Counted from the stretch's first letter, positions 49,447 through 58,364 are shown. The stretch: DNA of 64,000 bases from Rhodanobacter ginsengisoli (GCF_042657065.1 NZ_JBHSNF010000001.1:868001-932000), one strand, 5' to 3'. Notes: a model not told the origin generated them from the sequence alone. Translations and numbers: made by a program.

Positions 49447-50271
49447 ATGGCACTAATCAACCACAAGCCGACCTCGCCGGGCCGTCGCGACGCAGTCAGC
49501 GTACGCACGGAAGGCCTGCACAAGGGCGCTCCCTACGCACCCTTGACTGAGTCGCAGTCCCGCACGGGTGGTCGCAACCACCATGGCCGCATCACCGTGC
49601 GTCATCGCGGTGGCGGTCACAAGCAGCAATACCGCATCATCGACTTCAAGCGCGACAAGGAGGGCATTGCTGCCCGCGTCGAGCGCATCGAGTATGACCC
49701 GAACCGCACCGCGCACATCGCGTTGCTGTGCTACGCCGATGGCGAGCGTCGTTACATCATCGCGCCGAAGGGCGTGCAGGTTGACGATCGCCTGGTATCC
49801 GGTCGTGATGCGCCGATCAAGGCCGGCAATTGCCTGCAGCTGCGCAATATCCCGATGGGCAGCACGGTGCATTGCATCGAGCTGCGTCCGGGCAAGGGTG
49901 CGCAGATCGCACGCAGCGCCGGTGCCTCGGTGCAGCTGGTGGCTCGCGAGTCCGGTTACGCCACGTTGCGCCTGCGCTCCGGCGAGATGCGTCGCGTCTC
50001 GGTCGACTGCCGCGCCACCATCGGCGAAGTCGGCAACGGCGAGCACAGCCTGAAGAAGCTGGGCAAGGCCGGTGCCAAGCGCTGGCTGGGTATTCGTCCC
50101 ACCGTTCGCGGTGTGGTGATGAACCCGGTCGACCATCCGCACGGCGGTGGTGAAGGCAAGACTTCTGGCGGTCGTCATCCGGTCAGCCCCTGGGGCACGC
50201 CGGCCAAGGGCTACAAGACCCGTAACAACAAGCGCACGCAGCAGTTCATCGTGCGTCGTCGTACCAAGTAA
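49447..50271 (+). CDS. rplB: 50S ribosomal protein L2
   Basis: A 274-residue protein needed for peptidyl transfer and subunit joining. GRNHHGRITVRHRGGGHKQQYRIIDFKRDK at the N-terminal part; the conserved RPTVRGVVMNPVDHPHGGGEGK carries the functionally key histidine near residue 230. Length as in E. coli (273). Confidence 0.98.
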   Translation: MALINHKPTSPGRRDAVSVRTEGLHKGAPYAPLTESQSRTGGRNHHGRITVRHRGGGHKQQYRIIDFKRDKEGIAARVERIEYDPNRTAHIALLCYADGERRYIIAPKGVQVDDRLVSGRDAPIKAGNCLQLRNIPMGSTVHCIELRPGKGAQIARSAGASVQLVARESGYATLRLRSGEMRRVSVDCRATIGEVGNGEHSLKKLGKAGAKRWLGIRPTVRGVVMNPVDHPHGGGEGKTSGGRHPVSPWGTPAKGYKTRNNKRTQQFIVRRRTK

Positions 50272-50283
50272 CAGGAAGCCGAC

Positions 50284-50556
50284 ATGCCGCGTTCTCTGAA
50301 GAAAGGTCCGTTCGTCGACCTTCACCTCGTAAAGAAGGTGGAAGCTGCGGTTTCCGCCAACAACAAGCGTCCGATCAAGACCTGGTCGCGTCGTTCGATG
50401 ATCCTGCCGGAAATGGTCGGCTTGACCATCGCCATCCATAACGGCCGTCAGCACGTGCCCGTTCTGATCAACGAGAACATGGTCGGGCACAAGCTCGGCG
50501 AGTTCGCGGTGACCCGGACGTTCAAGGGCCATGTCGGCGACAAGAAGGGCAAGTGA
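50284..50556 (+). CDS. rpsS: 30S ribosomal protein S19
   Basis: A 90-residue 30S head protein that contacts S13 and the intersubunit bridge. PRSLKKGPFVDLHLVKKV, KTWSRRSMILPEMVGLTIAIHNGRQHVPV and GHKLGEFAVTRTFKGH are canonical. The stop overlaps the rplV start (TGATG). Confidence 0.98.
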   Translation: MPRSLKKGPFVDLHLVKKVEAAVSANNKRPIKTWSRRSMILPEMVGLTIAIHNGRQHVPVLINENMVGHKLGEFAVTRTFKGHVGDKKGK

Positions 50557-50891
50557 TGAGCACTGAAGCCAAAGCGATCCTGCGTGGCGCCCGCATTTCG
50601 GCGCAAAAGGCACGCCTGGTGGCTGATCTGGTCCGCGGGCTTCCCGTGGGCCGGGCCAGCGACGTGCTCACCTTTACCAACAAGAAAGCCGCGCTCCTTG
50701 TACGCAAGGTGTTGCTGTCGGCCGTCGCCAACGCCGAGAACAATCTCGGCGCCGATGTCGATGAGCTGAAAGTGGCCAGCATTTTCGTCGACGAAGGTCC
50801 GGCGATGAAGCGCATGCACGCCCGCGCCAAAGGCCGCGGTTCGCGCATCCTGAAACGCACCAGCCACATCACTGTGGTTGTCGGCAACTGA
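50556..50891 (+). CDS. rplV: 50S ribosomal protein L22
   Basis: A 111-residue tunnel-lining protein. The macrolide-relevant hairpin around MKRMHARAKGRGSRILKRTSHITVVV is intact, without the deletions known from erythromycin-resistant strains. ATG at 50556 overlaps the rpsS stop; the in-frame GTG at 50553 is less likely. Confidence 0.97.
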   Translation: MSTEAKAILRGARISAQKARLVADLVRGLPVGRASDVLTFTNKKAALLVRKVLLSAVANAENNLGADVDELKVASIFVDEGPAMKRMHARAKGRGSRILKRTSHITVVVGN

Positions 50892-50906
50892 CTGGGGACG
50901 TAGACG

Positions 50907-51659
50907 ATGGGTCATAAAGTTCATCCCACCGGTATCCGCCTCGGCATTGCCAAGGACTGGAACTCGAAGTGGTACGCCAACAAGCGTGATTACGCCACGT
51001 ATCTCGTGGCCGATATCAAAGTCCGCGACATGCTGAAGAAGAAGCTGGCTGCTGCCGGCATCTCCCGAATCCAGATCGAGCGTCCGGCGAAAACCGCACG
51101 CGTGACGATCCACACCGCCCGTCCGGGCGTGGTGATCGGCAAGAAGGGCGAGGATATCGAGAAGCTGCGCAAGGAAGTCAGCGACATGATGGGCGTTCCG
51201 ACGCACATCAACGTCAATGAAGTGCGCAAGCCCGAGCTGGACGCACAACTGGTTGCCGAATCGATCGCACAGCAGCTGGAGCGCCGCATCATGTTCCGCC
51301 GCGCCATGAAGCGCTCGGTCGGCAACGCGATGCGCCTGGGTGCACTGGGTATCAAGATCAACGTGTCCGGTCGTCTGAACGGTGCCGAGATTGCCCGTTC
51401 CGAATGGAGCCGCGAGGGTCGTGTGCCGTTGCATACGCTGCGCGCCGACATCGATTACGGGACTGCCGAGGCGAAAACCACCTACGGCATCATCGGCATC
51501 AAGGTCTGGATCTACAAGGGCGAAGTCTTTGATCTGGCTGCAGCAAGCCAGGAGTCGAAGGACGAGTCGTCGCAGCCGCGCCGCGAAGGTGGCGAAGGTC
51601 GTCGTAATGATTCGCGTCGCGAGGCCGGTGACGGCCGCCGCGAGCGGTCTGCGAAGTAA
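50907..51659 (+). CDS. rpsC: 30S ribosomal protein S3
   Basis: A 250-residue head protein at the mRNA entry with helicase activity. KH domain GVVIGKKGEDIEKLRKEV; C-terminal domain RAMKRSVGNAMRLGALGIKINVSGRLNGAEIARSEW. The last 35 residues are a highly charged Arg/Glu tail (RREGGEGRRNDSRREAGDG...), somewhat longer than in E. coli (233 residues) and probably disordered. Confidence 0.98.
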   Translation: MGHKVHPTGIRLGIAKDWNSKWYANKRDYATYLVADIKVRDMLKKKLAAAGISRIQIERPAKTARVTIHTARPGVVIGKKGEDIEKLRKEVSDMMGVPTHINVNEVRKPELDAQLVAESIAQQLERRIMFRRAMKRSVGNAMRLGALGIKINVSGRLNGAEIARSEWSREGRVPLHTLRADIDYGTAEAKTTYGIIGIKVWIYKGEVFDLAAASQESKDESSQPRREGGEGRRNDSRREAGDGRRERSAK

Positions 51660-51670
51660 GGAGAGTTGCC

Positions 51671-52084
51671 ATGTTGCAACCCAAGCGAACCAAATACCGC
51701 AAGCAGTTCAAGGGCCGTAACGACGGTCTGGCGCAGTGCTCCAACCTCGTCAGCTTCGGCGAGTACGGCCTGAAGGCGACGACCCATGGTGCGCTCACCG
51801 CGCGTCAGATCGAAGCCGCCCGTCGTTGCATCACCCGCTTCGTCAAGCGTGGCGGCAAGTTGTGGATCCGCGTGTTTCCGGACAAGCCGATCACCAAGAA
51901 GCCGATCGAAGTCCGCATGGGCGCGGGCAAGGGCAGCGTCGAGTTTTGGGTCGCACCGATCCAGCCTGGCCGCATGCTTTATGAAATCGAGGGCGTCGAT
52001 GAGTTGACCGCACGCGAGGCGTTCCGCCTGGCCGCAGCCAAGCTCTCGGTGCAGACCCAGTTTGTAACCCGGGCGGTGATGTGA
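51671..52084 (+). CDS. rplP: 50S ribosomal protein L16
   Basis: A 137-residue protein close to the A-site tRNA elbow. MLQPKRTKYRKQFKGRNDG, the ARQIEAARR region with the arginine hydroxylated in E. coli, and KGSVEFWVAPIQPGRMLYEIEGV are conserved. The stop overlaps rpmC by one base. Confidence 0.98.
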   Translation: MLQPKRTKYRKQFKGRNDGLAQCSNLVSFGEYGLKATTHGALTARQIEAARRCITRFVKRGGKLWIRVFPDKPITKKPIEVRMGAGKGSVEFWVAPIQPGRMLYEIEGVDELTAREAFRLAAAKLSVQTQFVTRAVM

Positions 52085-52269
52085 TGGCCACCAAAGATAT
52101 CAATAACCAGTCGGCCGAAGAGTTGAAGCAGCACCTGCTGGACCTGCGCAAGGAGCAGTTCAACCTGCGCATGCAGAAGGGTTCCGGCCAGCTCACTCAG
52201 CCGCACCAGCTGCGCCGCGTTCGGCGTGACATCGCCCGCACGAAGTTCGTGCTCGGCGACAAGAAGTAA
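52084..52269 (+). CDS. rpmC: 50S ribosomal protein L29
   Basis: A 61-residue two-helix protein near the tunnel exit. The family signature NLRMQKGSGQLTQPHQLRRVRRDIARTK is complete. ATG at 52084 overlaps the rplP stop; the in-frame GTG at 52081 is an alternative. Confidence 0.97.
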   Translation: MATKDINNQSAEELKQHLLDLRKEQFNLRMQKGSGQLTQPHQLRRVRRDIARTKFVLGDKK

Positions 52270-52281
52270 GGGACGGCCGAC

Positions 52282-52557
52282 ATGAGCGACATCCAGGTTC
52301 AAGCAGAAACGAAGCAGGCGCGTACCCTCGAGGGCCGCGTCACCAGCAACAAGATGGACAAGACCGTGACCGTGCTGGTCGAGCGTCAGGTCCAGCATTG
52401 GCTGCTCGGCAAGATCATCCGCCGATCGACCAAGTTGCATGCGCAGGACGATCTCGGCGCGGGTGAGGGCGACCTCGTCCGCATCGCGGAATGCCGTCCG
52501 TTGTCCAAGACCAAACATCACCGCGTGGTTGAAATCATCACGCGCGCCAAAGTCTAA
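52282..52557 (+). CDS. rpsQ: 30S ribosomal protein S17
   Basis: A 91-residue primary 16S-binding protein with an OB fold: RTLEGRVTSNKMDKTVTVLVER, GEGDLVRIAECRPLSKTKHHRVVEIIT. The N-terminus is about 7 residues longer than in E. coli. It closes the S10 group; rplN follows after 14 nt. Confidence 0.98.
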   Translation: MSDIQVQAETKQARTLEGRVTSNKMDKTVTVLVERQVQHWLLGKIIRRSTKLHAQDDLGAGEGDLVRIAECRPLSKTKHHRVVEIITRAKV

Positions 52558-52571
52558 GGGAGGGTGCAGAC

Positions 52572-52940
52572 ATGATCCAAATGCAAAGCACGCTATCCGC
52601 AGCGGACAACAGCGGCGCGAAGGAAGTGATGTGCATCAAGGTGCTCGGTGGCTCCAAGCGCCGTTACGCCTCGATCGGTGACGTGATCAAGGTCACCGTG
52701 AAGGATGCGATTCCCCGCGGCAAGGTAAAGAAAGGCGAGGTGTACAATGCCGTGGTGGTTCGCACCGCCAAGGGCGTGCGCCGGTCCGATGGCTCGCTGA
52801 TCCGTTTCGACGGCAATGCAGCGGTGCTCCTCAACAACAAGCTCGAGCCGATCGGTACCCGTATTTTCGGGCCGGTTACCCGCGAGCTGCGCAGCGAGAA
52901 GTTCATGAAGATCGTCTCGCTTGCGCCCGAAGTGCTCTGA
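52572..52940 (+). CDS. rplN: 50S ribosomal protein L14
   Basis: A 122-residue intersubunit protein and the binding site for RsfS. MIQMQSTLSAADNSGAKEVMCIKVLGGSKRRYA and the C-terminal TRIFGPVTRELRSEKFMKIVSLAPEVL are canonical. It starts the spc group without a visible promoter of its own. Confidence 0.98.
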   Translation: MIQMQSTLSAADNSGAKEVMCIKVLGGSKRRYASIGDVIKVTVKDAIPRGKVKKGEVYNAVVVRTAKGVRRSDGSLIRFDGNAAVLLNNKLEPIGTRIFGPVTRELRSEKFMKIVSLAPEVL

Positions 52941-52954
52941 GCGGAGATCACAAA

Positions 52955-53269
52955 ATGAACCGTATCCGAAAGGGTGATCAGGTCCTCGTGATCACCGGCA
53001 AGAACAAGGGCCAGCGCGGCGATGTGCTGCGTGTTGCGGACGATCGCGTATTCGTCTCCAACGTGAATCTGATCAAGCGTCATACCAAGGCGAACCCGCA
53101 GGCCAACCAGGCCGGTGGCATCGTCGAGCGTGAAGCTTCGATCCATCTCTCCAATGTGCAGCTGTTCAACCCCGCCACGAACAAGGGTGAACGCGTCGGC
53201 ACCAAAACGCTCGAAGATGGGCGCAAGGTCCGCGTGTTCCGTTCGACTGGCGAGGTCGTGGACGCGTAA
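52955..53269 (+). CDS. rplX: 50S ribosomal protein L24
   Basis: A 104-residue KOW-domain protein that initiates 50S assembly. MNRIRKGDQVLVITGKNKGQRGDVLRV is the KOW motif; NPQANQAGGIVEREASIHLSNVQLFNP follows. Confidence 0.98.
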   Translation: MNRIRKGDQVLVITGKNKGQRGDVLRVADDRVFVSNVNLIKRHTKANPQANQAGGIVEREASIHLSNVQLFNPATNKGERVGTKTLEDGRKVRVFRSTGEVVDA

Positions 53270-53280
53270 GGAACACGATC

Positions 53281-53820
53281 ATGACGCGCCTTGAAAATTT
53301 TTATAAAGAGCAGGTAGTTGCCAAGCTCACCGAGCAGTTCGGCTACCAGAATGTGATGCAGGTCCCCCGCATCACCAAGATCACGCTGAACATGGGCGTG
53401 GGCGAAGCTGCGGGCAACAAGAAAGTGCTCGAGAACGCCGTGGCCGATATGGCCAAGATCGCAGGCCAGAAGCCGATCACGACCAAGGCGCGCGTTTCCG
53501 TGGCCTCGTTCAAGATCCGCGATGGCTGGCCGATCGGCTGCAAGGTCACCTTGCGTCGTGCGCAGATGTGGGAGTTCCTGGATCGTCTGATCAACGTCTC
53601 GCTGCCGCGCGTGCGTGACTTCCGCGGTGTTTCGGCGAAGGCGTTCGACGGCCGTGGCAACTACAATTTCGGTATCAAGGAACAGATCATCTTTCCTGAA
53701 ATCGACTTTGACCAGGTCGATGCGCTGCGTGGCATGGATATCTCCATCACCACGACTGCCGGCACCGACGACGAAGCCAAAGCCCTGCTGGCAGCGTTCA
53801 GCTTTCCGTTCCGCAACTGA
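53281..53820 (+). CDS. rplE: 50S ribosomal protein L5
   Basis: A 179-residue 5S rRNA-binding protein of the central protuberance. QVPRITKITLNMGVGEA, KARVSVASFKIRDGWPIGCKVTLR and DFRGVSAKAFDGRGNYNFGIKEQIIFPEID are conserved. Confidence 0.98.
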   Translation: MTRLENFYKEQVVAKLTEQFGYQNVMQVPRITKITLNMGVGEAAGNKKVLENAVADMAKIAGQKPITTKARVSVASFKIRDGWPIGCKVTLRRAQMWEFLDRLINVSLPRVRDFRGVSAKAFDGRGNYNFGIKEQIIFPEIDFDQVDALRGMDISITTTAGTDDEAKALLAAFSFPFRN

Positions 53821-53832
53821 TAGGCGTAATCC

Positions 53833-54138
53833 ATGGCCAAGACATCAATGGTGAACCGCGATATCAAGCGGACCAAACTCGTCAAGAAGTATGCTGCAAA
53901 GCGTGCGGACCTGAAGGCGATCGTGCTGAGTTCCACAGCCTCCTACGAGGACAAGATGGAAGCGCAGACCAAGCTGCAGAAGCTGCCGCGCGATGCCAGC
54001 CCGGTGCGCCAGCGCACCCGCTGTGCCTTGACCGGTCGCCCGCGCGCTGTCTACGCGAAGTTCGGTCTTGGCCGGAACAAGCTGCGCGAAGCAACCATGC
54101 GCGGCGACGTGCCGGGTCTGCGCAAAGCCAGCTGGTAA
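53833..54138 (+). CDS. rpsN: 30S ribosomal protein S14 (zinc-free type)
   Basis: A 101-residue S14 of the long zinc-independent type: only one Cys, no CxxC pairs. SPVRQRTRCALTGRPRAVYAKFGLGRNKLREATMRGDVPGLRKASW is the conserved end. A 224-bp gap with a promoter-like element follows, unusual inside the spc operon. Confidence 0.98.
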   Translation: MAKTSMVNRDIKRTKLVKKYAAKRADLKAIVLSSTASYEDKMEAQTKLQKLPRDASPVRQRTRCALTGRPRAVYAKFGLGRNKLREATMRGDVPGLRKASW

Positions 54139-54256
54139 CCGATGACTGCAGGACCGGTTGACGGGGCGTTGCTCCTCGATCGGTTCACCCGGCGGCTTCC
54201 CTGATGCCGTCGTTGATGCGACTACCGCATCGAGATTCGCTAAAACCCGAAATTGC

Positions 54257-54265
54257 TGATATAGT
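54257..54265 (+). promoter_or_regulatory. extended -10 promoter before rpsH
   Basis: TGA-TATAGT (54257-54265) is an extended -10 element (TGn plus 5 of 6). No good -35 is seen at 17 bp, which extended -10 promoters do not require. It would allow transcription of rpsH-secY independently of the S10 promoter, leaving a leader of about 90 nt. Confidence 0.5.
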
Positions 54266-54362
54266 CGGCGGTCTGCGCAAGGCAGGCCGGCGTTGATGTC
54301 GGCTCACAATTTGATTGATTTCCGGTTTTATCGGATATCGGTGCACTCTGAAGGATGTTTTC

Positions 54363-54758
54363 ATGAGCATGACTGATCCCATCGCCGATCTGTTTACGCG
54401 CGTCCGCAATGCCCAGGCAATGGGCAAGCCGACCGTTCGTATGCCGTCGTCGAAACTGAAGGTGGCGATCGCCGACCTTCTCAAGAACGAGGGCTATATC
54501 CTCGACGCCAAGACTTCCGCCGAGGAAGGCAAGCCGGTGCTCGAGTTGAAGCTCAAGTATTTCGAGGGCCAGCCGGCCATCGAGACCATCTCCCGTGTCA
54601 GCCGCTCCGGCCTGCGTGTTTACCGCGGCAAGGACGAACTGCCAAAGGTCCTGGGTGGCCTGGGTATCTCGATCATCTCGACTTCCGCCGGTCTGTTGAC
54701 CGATGCGCAGGCCCGTGCCAAGGGTCTGGGCGGCGAAGTCATCGGCCAAGTGGCATAA
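54363..54758 (+). CDS. rpsH: 30S ribosomal protein S8
   Basis: A 131-residue 16S helix 21-binding protein, the translational regulator of the spc operon in E. coli. MSMTDPIADLFTRVRNAQ start with AAGGA upstream, and the conserved GLRVYRGKDELPKVLGGLGISIISTSAGLLTD core. The codons upstream of 54363 are open but lack a ribosome site. Confidence 0.98.
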   Translation: MSMTDPIADLFTRVRNAQAMGKPTVRMPSSKLKVAIADLLKNEGYILDAKTSAEEGKPVLELKLKYFEGQPAIETISRVSRSGLRVYRGKDELPKVLGGLGISIISTSAGLLTDAQARAKGLGGEVIGQVA

Positions 54759-54769
54759 GGAGTCTTTCG

Positions 54770-55297
54770 ATGTCACGTGTTGCCAAGAAACCAATTTCCC
54801 TGCCGAAGGGCGTCGAACTGACGGTCAATGCCGAGAATATCTCGGTCAAGGGCCCCAAGGGCACGCTGACGGTGCATCACCTGCCGGGTGTGACCGTCGC
54901 TGTCGACAACGGCGTTGCGAACATCACCCTCGCCGAGGGTACCGACGACAAGTTCGGCGGTACCGCGCGCGCCCTGCTGGCCAACATGGTCACGGGCGTG
55001 TCCACCGGTTACGAGCGCAAGCTCGAGCTGGTCGGCGTGGGCTACCGCGTCGCGATGCAGGGCAAGTCGCTGAACCTGAGCCTGGGCTTTTCCCACCCGG
55101 TGCTGTTCGATGCGCCGGAAGGCGTCAGCATCGAGACCCCGACGCAGACGGAAGTGCTTATCAAGGGCACCGACAAGCAGGTCGTGGGCCAGGTCGCCGC
55201 CAAGATTCGCGGGTTCCGTCCGCCGGAGCCCTACAAGGGCAAGGGTGTGCGGTATGCCGGCGAGAAGATCACGCTGAAGGAAGCCAAGAAGGCGTAA
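54770..55297 (+). CDS. rplF: 50S ribosomal protein L6
   Basis: A 175-residue two-domain protein near the sarcin-ricin loop. KKPISLPKGVELTVNAENISVKGPKGTL at the N-terminus and AAKIRGFRPPEPYKGKGVRYAGEKITLKEAKKA at the C-terminus are diagnostic. Confidence 0.98.
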   Translation: MSRVAKKPISLPKGVELTVNAENISVKGPKGTLTVHHLPGVTVAVDNGVANITLAEGTDDKFGGTARALLANMVTGVSTGYERKLELVGVGYRVAMQGKSLNLSLGFSHPVLFDAPEGVSIETPTQTEVLIKGTDKQVVGQVAAKIRGFRPPEPYKGKGVRYAGEKITLKEAKKA

Positions 55298-55391
55298 GTA
55301 CGCAGTGCAAGCGTGGGTAGGCAGTCATTCCTGACCGCGCTATCCAGGCAACCTGCCGAAAAAGGCCCATCCGCTTTCTGGAGATATCAAG

Positions 55392-55745
55392 ATGAACAAG
55401 AACGAAAATCGCCTGCGTCGCGCCAAGTCCACGCGGAGCCACATTCGCAAGTTGGCGGTGGCGCGGCTGTCGGTGCACCGGACCGGACAACACCTGTATG
55501 CGCAGGTATTCGATGCCTCCGGCCAGAACGTGGTTGCCGCGGCATCCACGGTGCAGAAGTCGGTCGCCGAGGGCCTCAAGGGCACCAAGAACCTGACTGC
55601 GGCAGCAGCAGTCGGCAAGGCGGTCGCCGAACGTGCGATGGCCGCAGGTATCGAGTCGGTGGCGTTCGATCGCTCCGGCTTCCGTTACCACGGTCGTATC
55701 AAGGCGTTGGCCGACGCGGCTCGCGAAGCAGGTCTGAAATTCTGA
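55392..55745 (+). CDS. rplR: 50S ribosomal protein L18
   Basis: A 117-residue 5S rRNA-binding protein. RRAKSTRSHIRKLAVARLSVHRTGQHLYAQVFD and the C-terminal VAFDRSGFRYHGRIKALADAAREAGLKF are typical. Gaps before (94 nt) and after (106-118 nt) are longer than in E. coli. Confidence 0.98.
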   Translation: MNKNENRLRRAKSTRSHIRKLAVARLSVHRTGQHLYAQVFDASGQNVVAAASTVQKSVAEGLKGTKNLTAAAAVGKAVAERAMAAGIESVAFDRSGFRYHGRIKALADAAREAGLKF

Positions 55746-55863
55746 AGTAATACCCGGGCCAGGGTTCGCTCCCGAGCGATCCGGCTGCCCGCTGAGGTAC
55801 CTACAACTCCAAGCGGCCAAGCCGCAAGCAAAGTCCTGGTTCGCCGGGCACATGGAAAAGAAC

Positions 55864-56373
55864 ATGTCTTCTAACGATCGCGAAAATTCGGACGGCTTGC
55901 TCGAGAAGTTGATCGCCGTCAACCGCGTGGCCAAGACCGTGAAGGGTGGCCGCCAGATGAGCTTCACTGCATTGACCGTGGTTGGTGACGGTGAGGGGAA
56001 AGTCGGCTTCGGCTATGGCAAGGCGCGTGAAGTGCCGGTGGCCATCTCCAAGGCGATGGAACGTGCCCGCCGCCAGATGGTGAGCATCGAGTTGAACAAC
56101 GGCACCCTGTGGTATGCCATCAAGGCGAATCACGGTGCGGCTCGCGTCTACATGCAGCCCGCCTCCGAAGGTACCGGTGTGATTGCCGGCGGCGCCATGC
56201 GCGCTGTGCTCGAAGTGGTTGGCGTCAAGAACGTGCTGGCCAAGGCTGTCGGTTCGCGCAATCCGATCAACCTGGTGCGCGCCACCATCAAGGGTCTGCA
56301 GGCGGTCGCCTCGCCCAAGAAGATCGCCGCCAAGCGTGGCAAGACCCTGGAAGAGGTGCTCGGTAATGGCTAA
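55864..56373 (+). CDS. rpsE: 30S ribosomal protein S5
   Basis: A 169-residue protein at the mRNA entry that affects decoding fidelity. Start 55864 is preferred because GGAAAAG precedes it; an in-frame ATG at 55852 lacks a ribosome site. LLEKLIAVNRVAKTVKGGRQMSFTALTVVGDGEGKVGFGYGKAREVP is the S5 double-stranded RNA-binding domain. The spectinomycin-site loop (VAKTVKGGR) is wild type. It overlaps rpmD by 8 nt. Confidence 0.96.
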   Translation: MSSNDRENSDGLLEKLIAVNRVAKTVKGGRQMSFTALTVVGDGEGKVGFGYGKAREVPVAISKAMERARRQMVSIELNNGTLWYAIKANHGAARVYMQPASEGTGVIAGGAMRAVLEVVGVKNVLAKAVGSRNPINLVRATIKGLQAVASPKKIAAKRGKTLEEVLGNG

Positions 56374-56566
56374 GTCCCAAAAAACTGCCGACAAGACCGT
56401 GCGCGTGCGCTTGGTCAAGGGTCTGCGCGGCGTGCAGGCTCGTCACCGCCTGAGCGTCAAGGCGCTGGGTCTGGGCAAGATCAACGACGTTCGTGACTTG
56501 AAGGACAGCCCGCAGGTTCGTGGACTGATCAACACGGTCTATTACCTGGTCCGGGTCGAGGAGTAA
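56366..56566 (+). CDS. rpmD: 50S ribosomal protein L30
   Basis: A 66-residue protein with VRVRLVKGLRGVQARHRLSVKALGLGKINDVRDLKDSPQVRGLI, the complete L30 signature. Its start lies inside the end of rpsE (8-nt overlap). Confidence 0.97.
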   Translation: MAKSQKTADKTVRVRLVKGLRGVQARHRLSVKALGLGKINDVRDLKDSPQVRGLINTVYYLVRVEE

Positions 56567-56571
56567 GCATC

Positions 56572-57003
56572 ATGCGTTTGAATGACATTCAACCGGCAGC
56601 CGGTTCGCACAAGACGCGTCTGCGCGTCGGTCGCGGCATCGGCTCGGGTATGGGCAAGACGGCCGGCCGCGGTCACAAGGGTCAGCACGCCCGCGCCGGC
56701 GGCACCCACAAGTTCGGTTTCGAGGGCGGCCAGATGCCGCTGAACCGCCGGATGCCGAAGGTCGGCTTCCGTTCGAAGAAGAAGGTCGAGAGCCAGGAAG
56801 TGTTCCTGTATCAGCTGGCCAACCTCAAGGGTGACGTGATCGACGTCGTTGCGCTGCATCAGGCTGGCCTGATCAACAGCCGCGCGAAGCGGGTCAAGGT
56901 CGTGCTCAAGGGTGAAATCGGTCGCGCGGTGAAGTTGTCCGGTCTGCTGGCCACGGCCGGCGCCAAGGCAGCCATCGAGGCTGCCGGCGGCAGCGTGGAG
57001 TAA
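56572..57003 (+). CDS. rplO: 50S ribosomal protein L15
   Basis: A 143-residue late-assembly protein. MRLNDIQPAAGSHKTRLRVGRGIGSGMGKTAGRGHKGQHARAGG and the FEGGQMPLNRRMPKVGF motif are canonical. It ends 6 nt before the secY start. Confidence 0.98.
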   Translation: MRLNDIQPAAGSHKTRLRVGRGIGSGMGKTAGRGHKGQHARAGGTHKFGFEGGQMPLNRRMPKVGFRSKKKVESQEVFLYQLANLKGDVIDVVALHQAGLINSRAKRVKVVLKGEIGRAVKLSGLLATAGAKAAIEAAGGSVE

Positions 57004-57009
57004 TTGACG

Positions 57010-58332
57010 GTGGCAGCAGCCAAGGGCAACGCACTGGGCAAGCTTGGCAAGCTGACTGAGCTTCGTCAGCGCATCTTCTTCGTGATCGGTGCGTTGATGG
57101 TGTTCCGGCTTGGCTCGTTCATTCCGGTACCAGGCGTCAATCCGGAGGCGATGACCAATCTGGTCAACGGCAATGGCCTGATGGACATGTTCAACATGTT
57201 CTCCGGCGGCGCCTTGGCGCGGTTCTCGGTGTTCGCGCTGGGCGTGATTCCGTATATTTCCGCGTCGATCGTATTCCAGATGATGGGTTCGGTGGTGCCG
57301 AGCTTGCAGGCATTACGCAAGGAAGGCGAGGCCGGCAAGCGCAAGATGACCATGTATACGCGCTATGCCACGGTGGCATTGGCAGCGTTCCAGTCATTCG
57401 GTATCGCGGTCGCTTTGCAGAGCCAGGTGGCTGCGGGCGGTGCACCGGTGGTCTACACGCCAGGGTTCGGTTTCGTCATGTCGTCCGTGGTCGGGCTTAC
57501 TGCCGGCACGATGTTCCTGATGTGGCTGGGTGAGCAGATGACCGAACGCGGTATCGGCAACGGCATTTCGTTGCTGATCTTCGCCGGTATCGTCGCGGGT
57601 CTGCCGGCTGCGGTGGTACATACGCTCGGCATGGCCAACAACGGTGAGCTGTCGCTGATCAAGTTGTTGATGGTGTTCGGTCTGGCGTTGGCAGTGACGG
57701 CGTTCGTGGTGTTCATGGAGCGCGCCCAGCGGCGCATCACGGTGAACTACGCGAGGCGGTCGGGCGGTCAGAAGGCCTACCAGAACCAGAGTTCGAACCT
57801 GCCGCTGAAGATCAACATGGCCGGTGTGATTCCGCCGATTTTCGCCTCGAGCTTGCTGATGTTCCCGGCAACGGCAGTGAGCTGGTTCAGCACAGGTCAT
57901 CCCTCGCGTTGGCTGCAGGATCTGACGCAGTCGCTGAGTCCTGGCAACCCATTGTATGAAATCGTTTTTTCAGTGCTGGTGATCGGGTTTGCGTTCTTCT
58001 ATACGGCGATTGTGTTCAACGCCGACGAGACCGCCGACAACCTCAAGCGGTCGGGTGCGCTGATCCCGGGGATTCGTCCGGGGCGTGCCACAGCAAGCTA
58101 CATCGATTCGGTGATGACCCGCCTGACCGGTGTTGGCGCCTTGTATCTGGTGCTGGTGTGTCTGGTGCCGTCGTTCATGCAGCAGGCCTGGCATGTACCG
58201 TTTTATTTCGGCGGCACGTCGCTGCTGATCGTGGTGGTGGTGGTGATGGATTTCACGGCACAGGTGCAGGCGCATCTGGTCAGTCACCAGTACGAAAGTC
58301 TGCTCAAGAAGGCCAATCTTCGCCGCAGCTGA
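57010..58332 (+). CDS. secY: preprotein translocase subunit SecY
   Basis: Channel subunit of SecYEG, 440 residues with ten membrane helices. GTG at 57010 is taken as start because GGAG lies 9 nt upstream; TTG at 57004 is too close to that site. The first span FFVIGALMVFRLGSFIPVPGVNP, the plug/helix 2 region, the conserved RRSGGQKAYQNQSSNLPLKINMAGVIPPIFASSLL segment and the C-terminal LVSHQYESLLKKANLRRS are present. rpmJ does not follow it. Confidence 0.97.
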   Translation: MAAAKGNALGKLGKLTELRQRIFFVIGALMVFRLGSFIPVPGVNPEAMTNLVNGNGLMDMFNMFSGGALARFSVFALGVIPYISASIVFQMMGSVVPSLQALRKEGEAGKRKMTMYTRYATVALAAFQSFGIAVALQSQVAAGGAPVVYTPGFGFVMSSVVGLTAGTMFLMWLGEQMTERGIGNGISLLIFAGIVAGLPAAVVHTLGMANNGELSLIKLLMVFGLALAVTAFVVFMERAQRRITVNYARRSGGQKAYQNQSSNLPLKINMAGVIPPIFASSLLMFPATAVSWFSTGHPSRWLQDLTQSLSPGNPLYEIVFSVLVIGFAFFYTAIVFNADETADNLKRSGALIPGIRPGRATASYIDSVMTRLTGVGALYLVLVCLVPSFMQQAWHVPFYFGGTSLLIVVVVVMDFTAQVQAHLVSHQYESLLKKANLRRS

Positions 58333-58364
58333 CGTTGCGAACGTAGGGCCAAAGTCGGGGAGTG

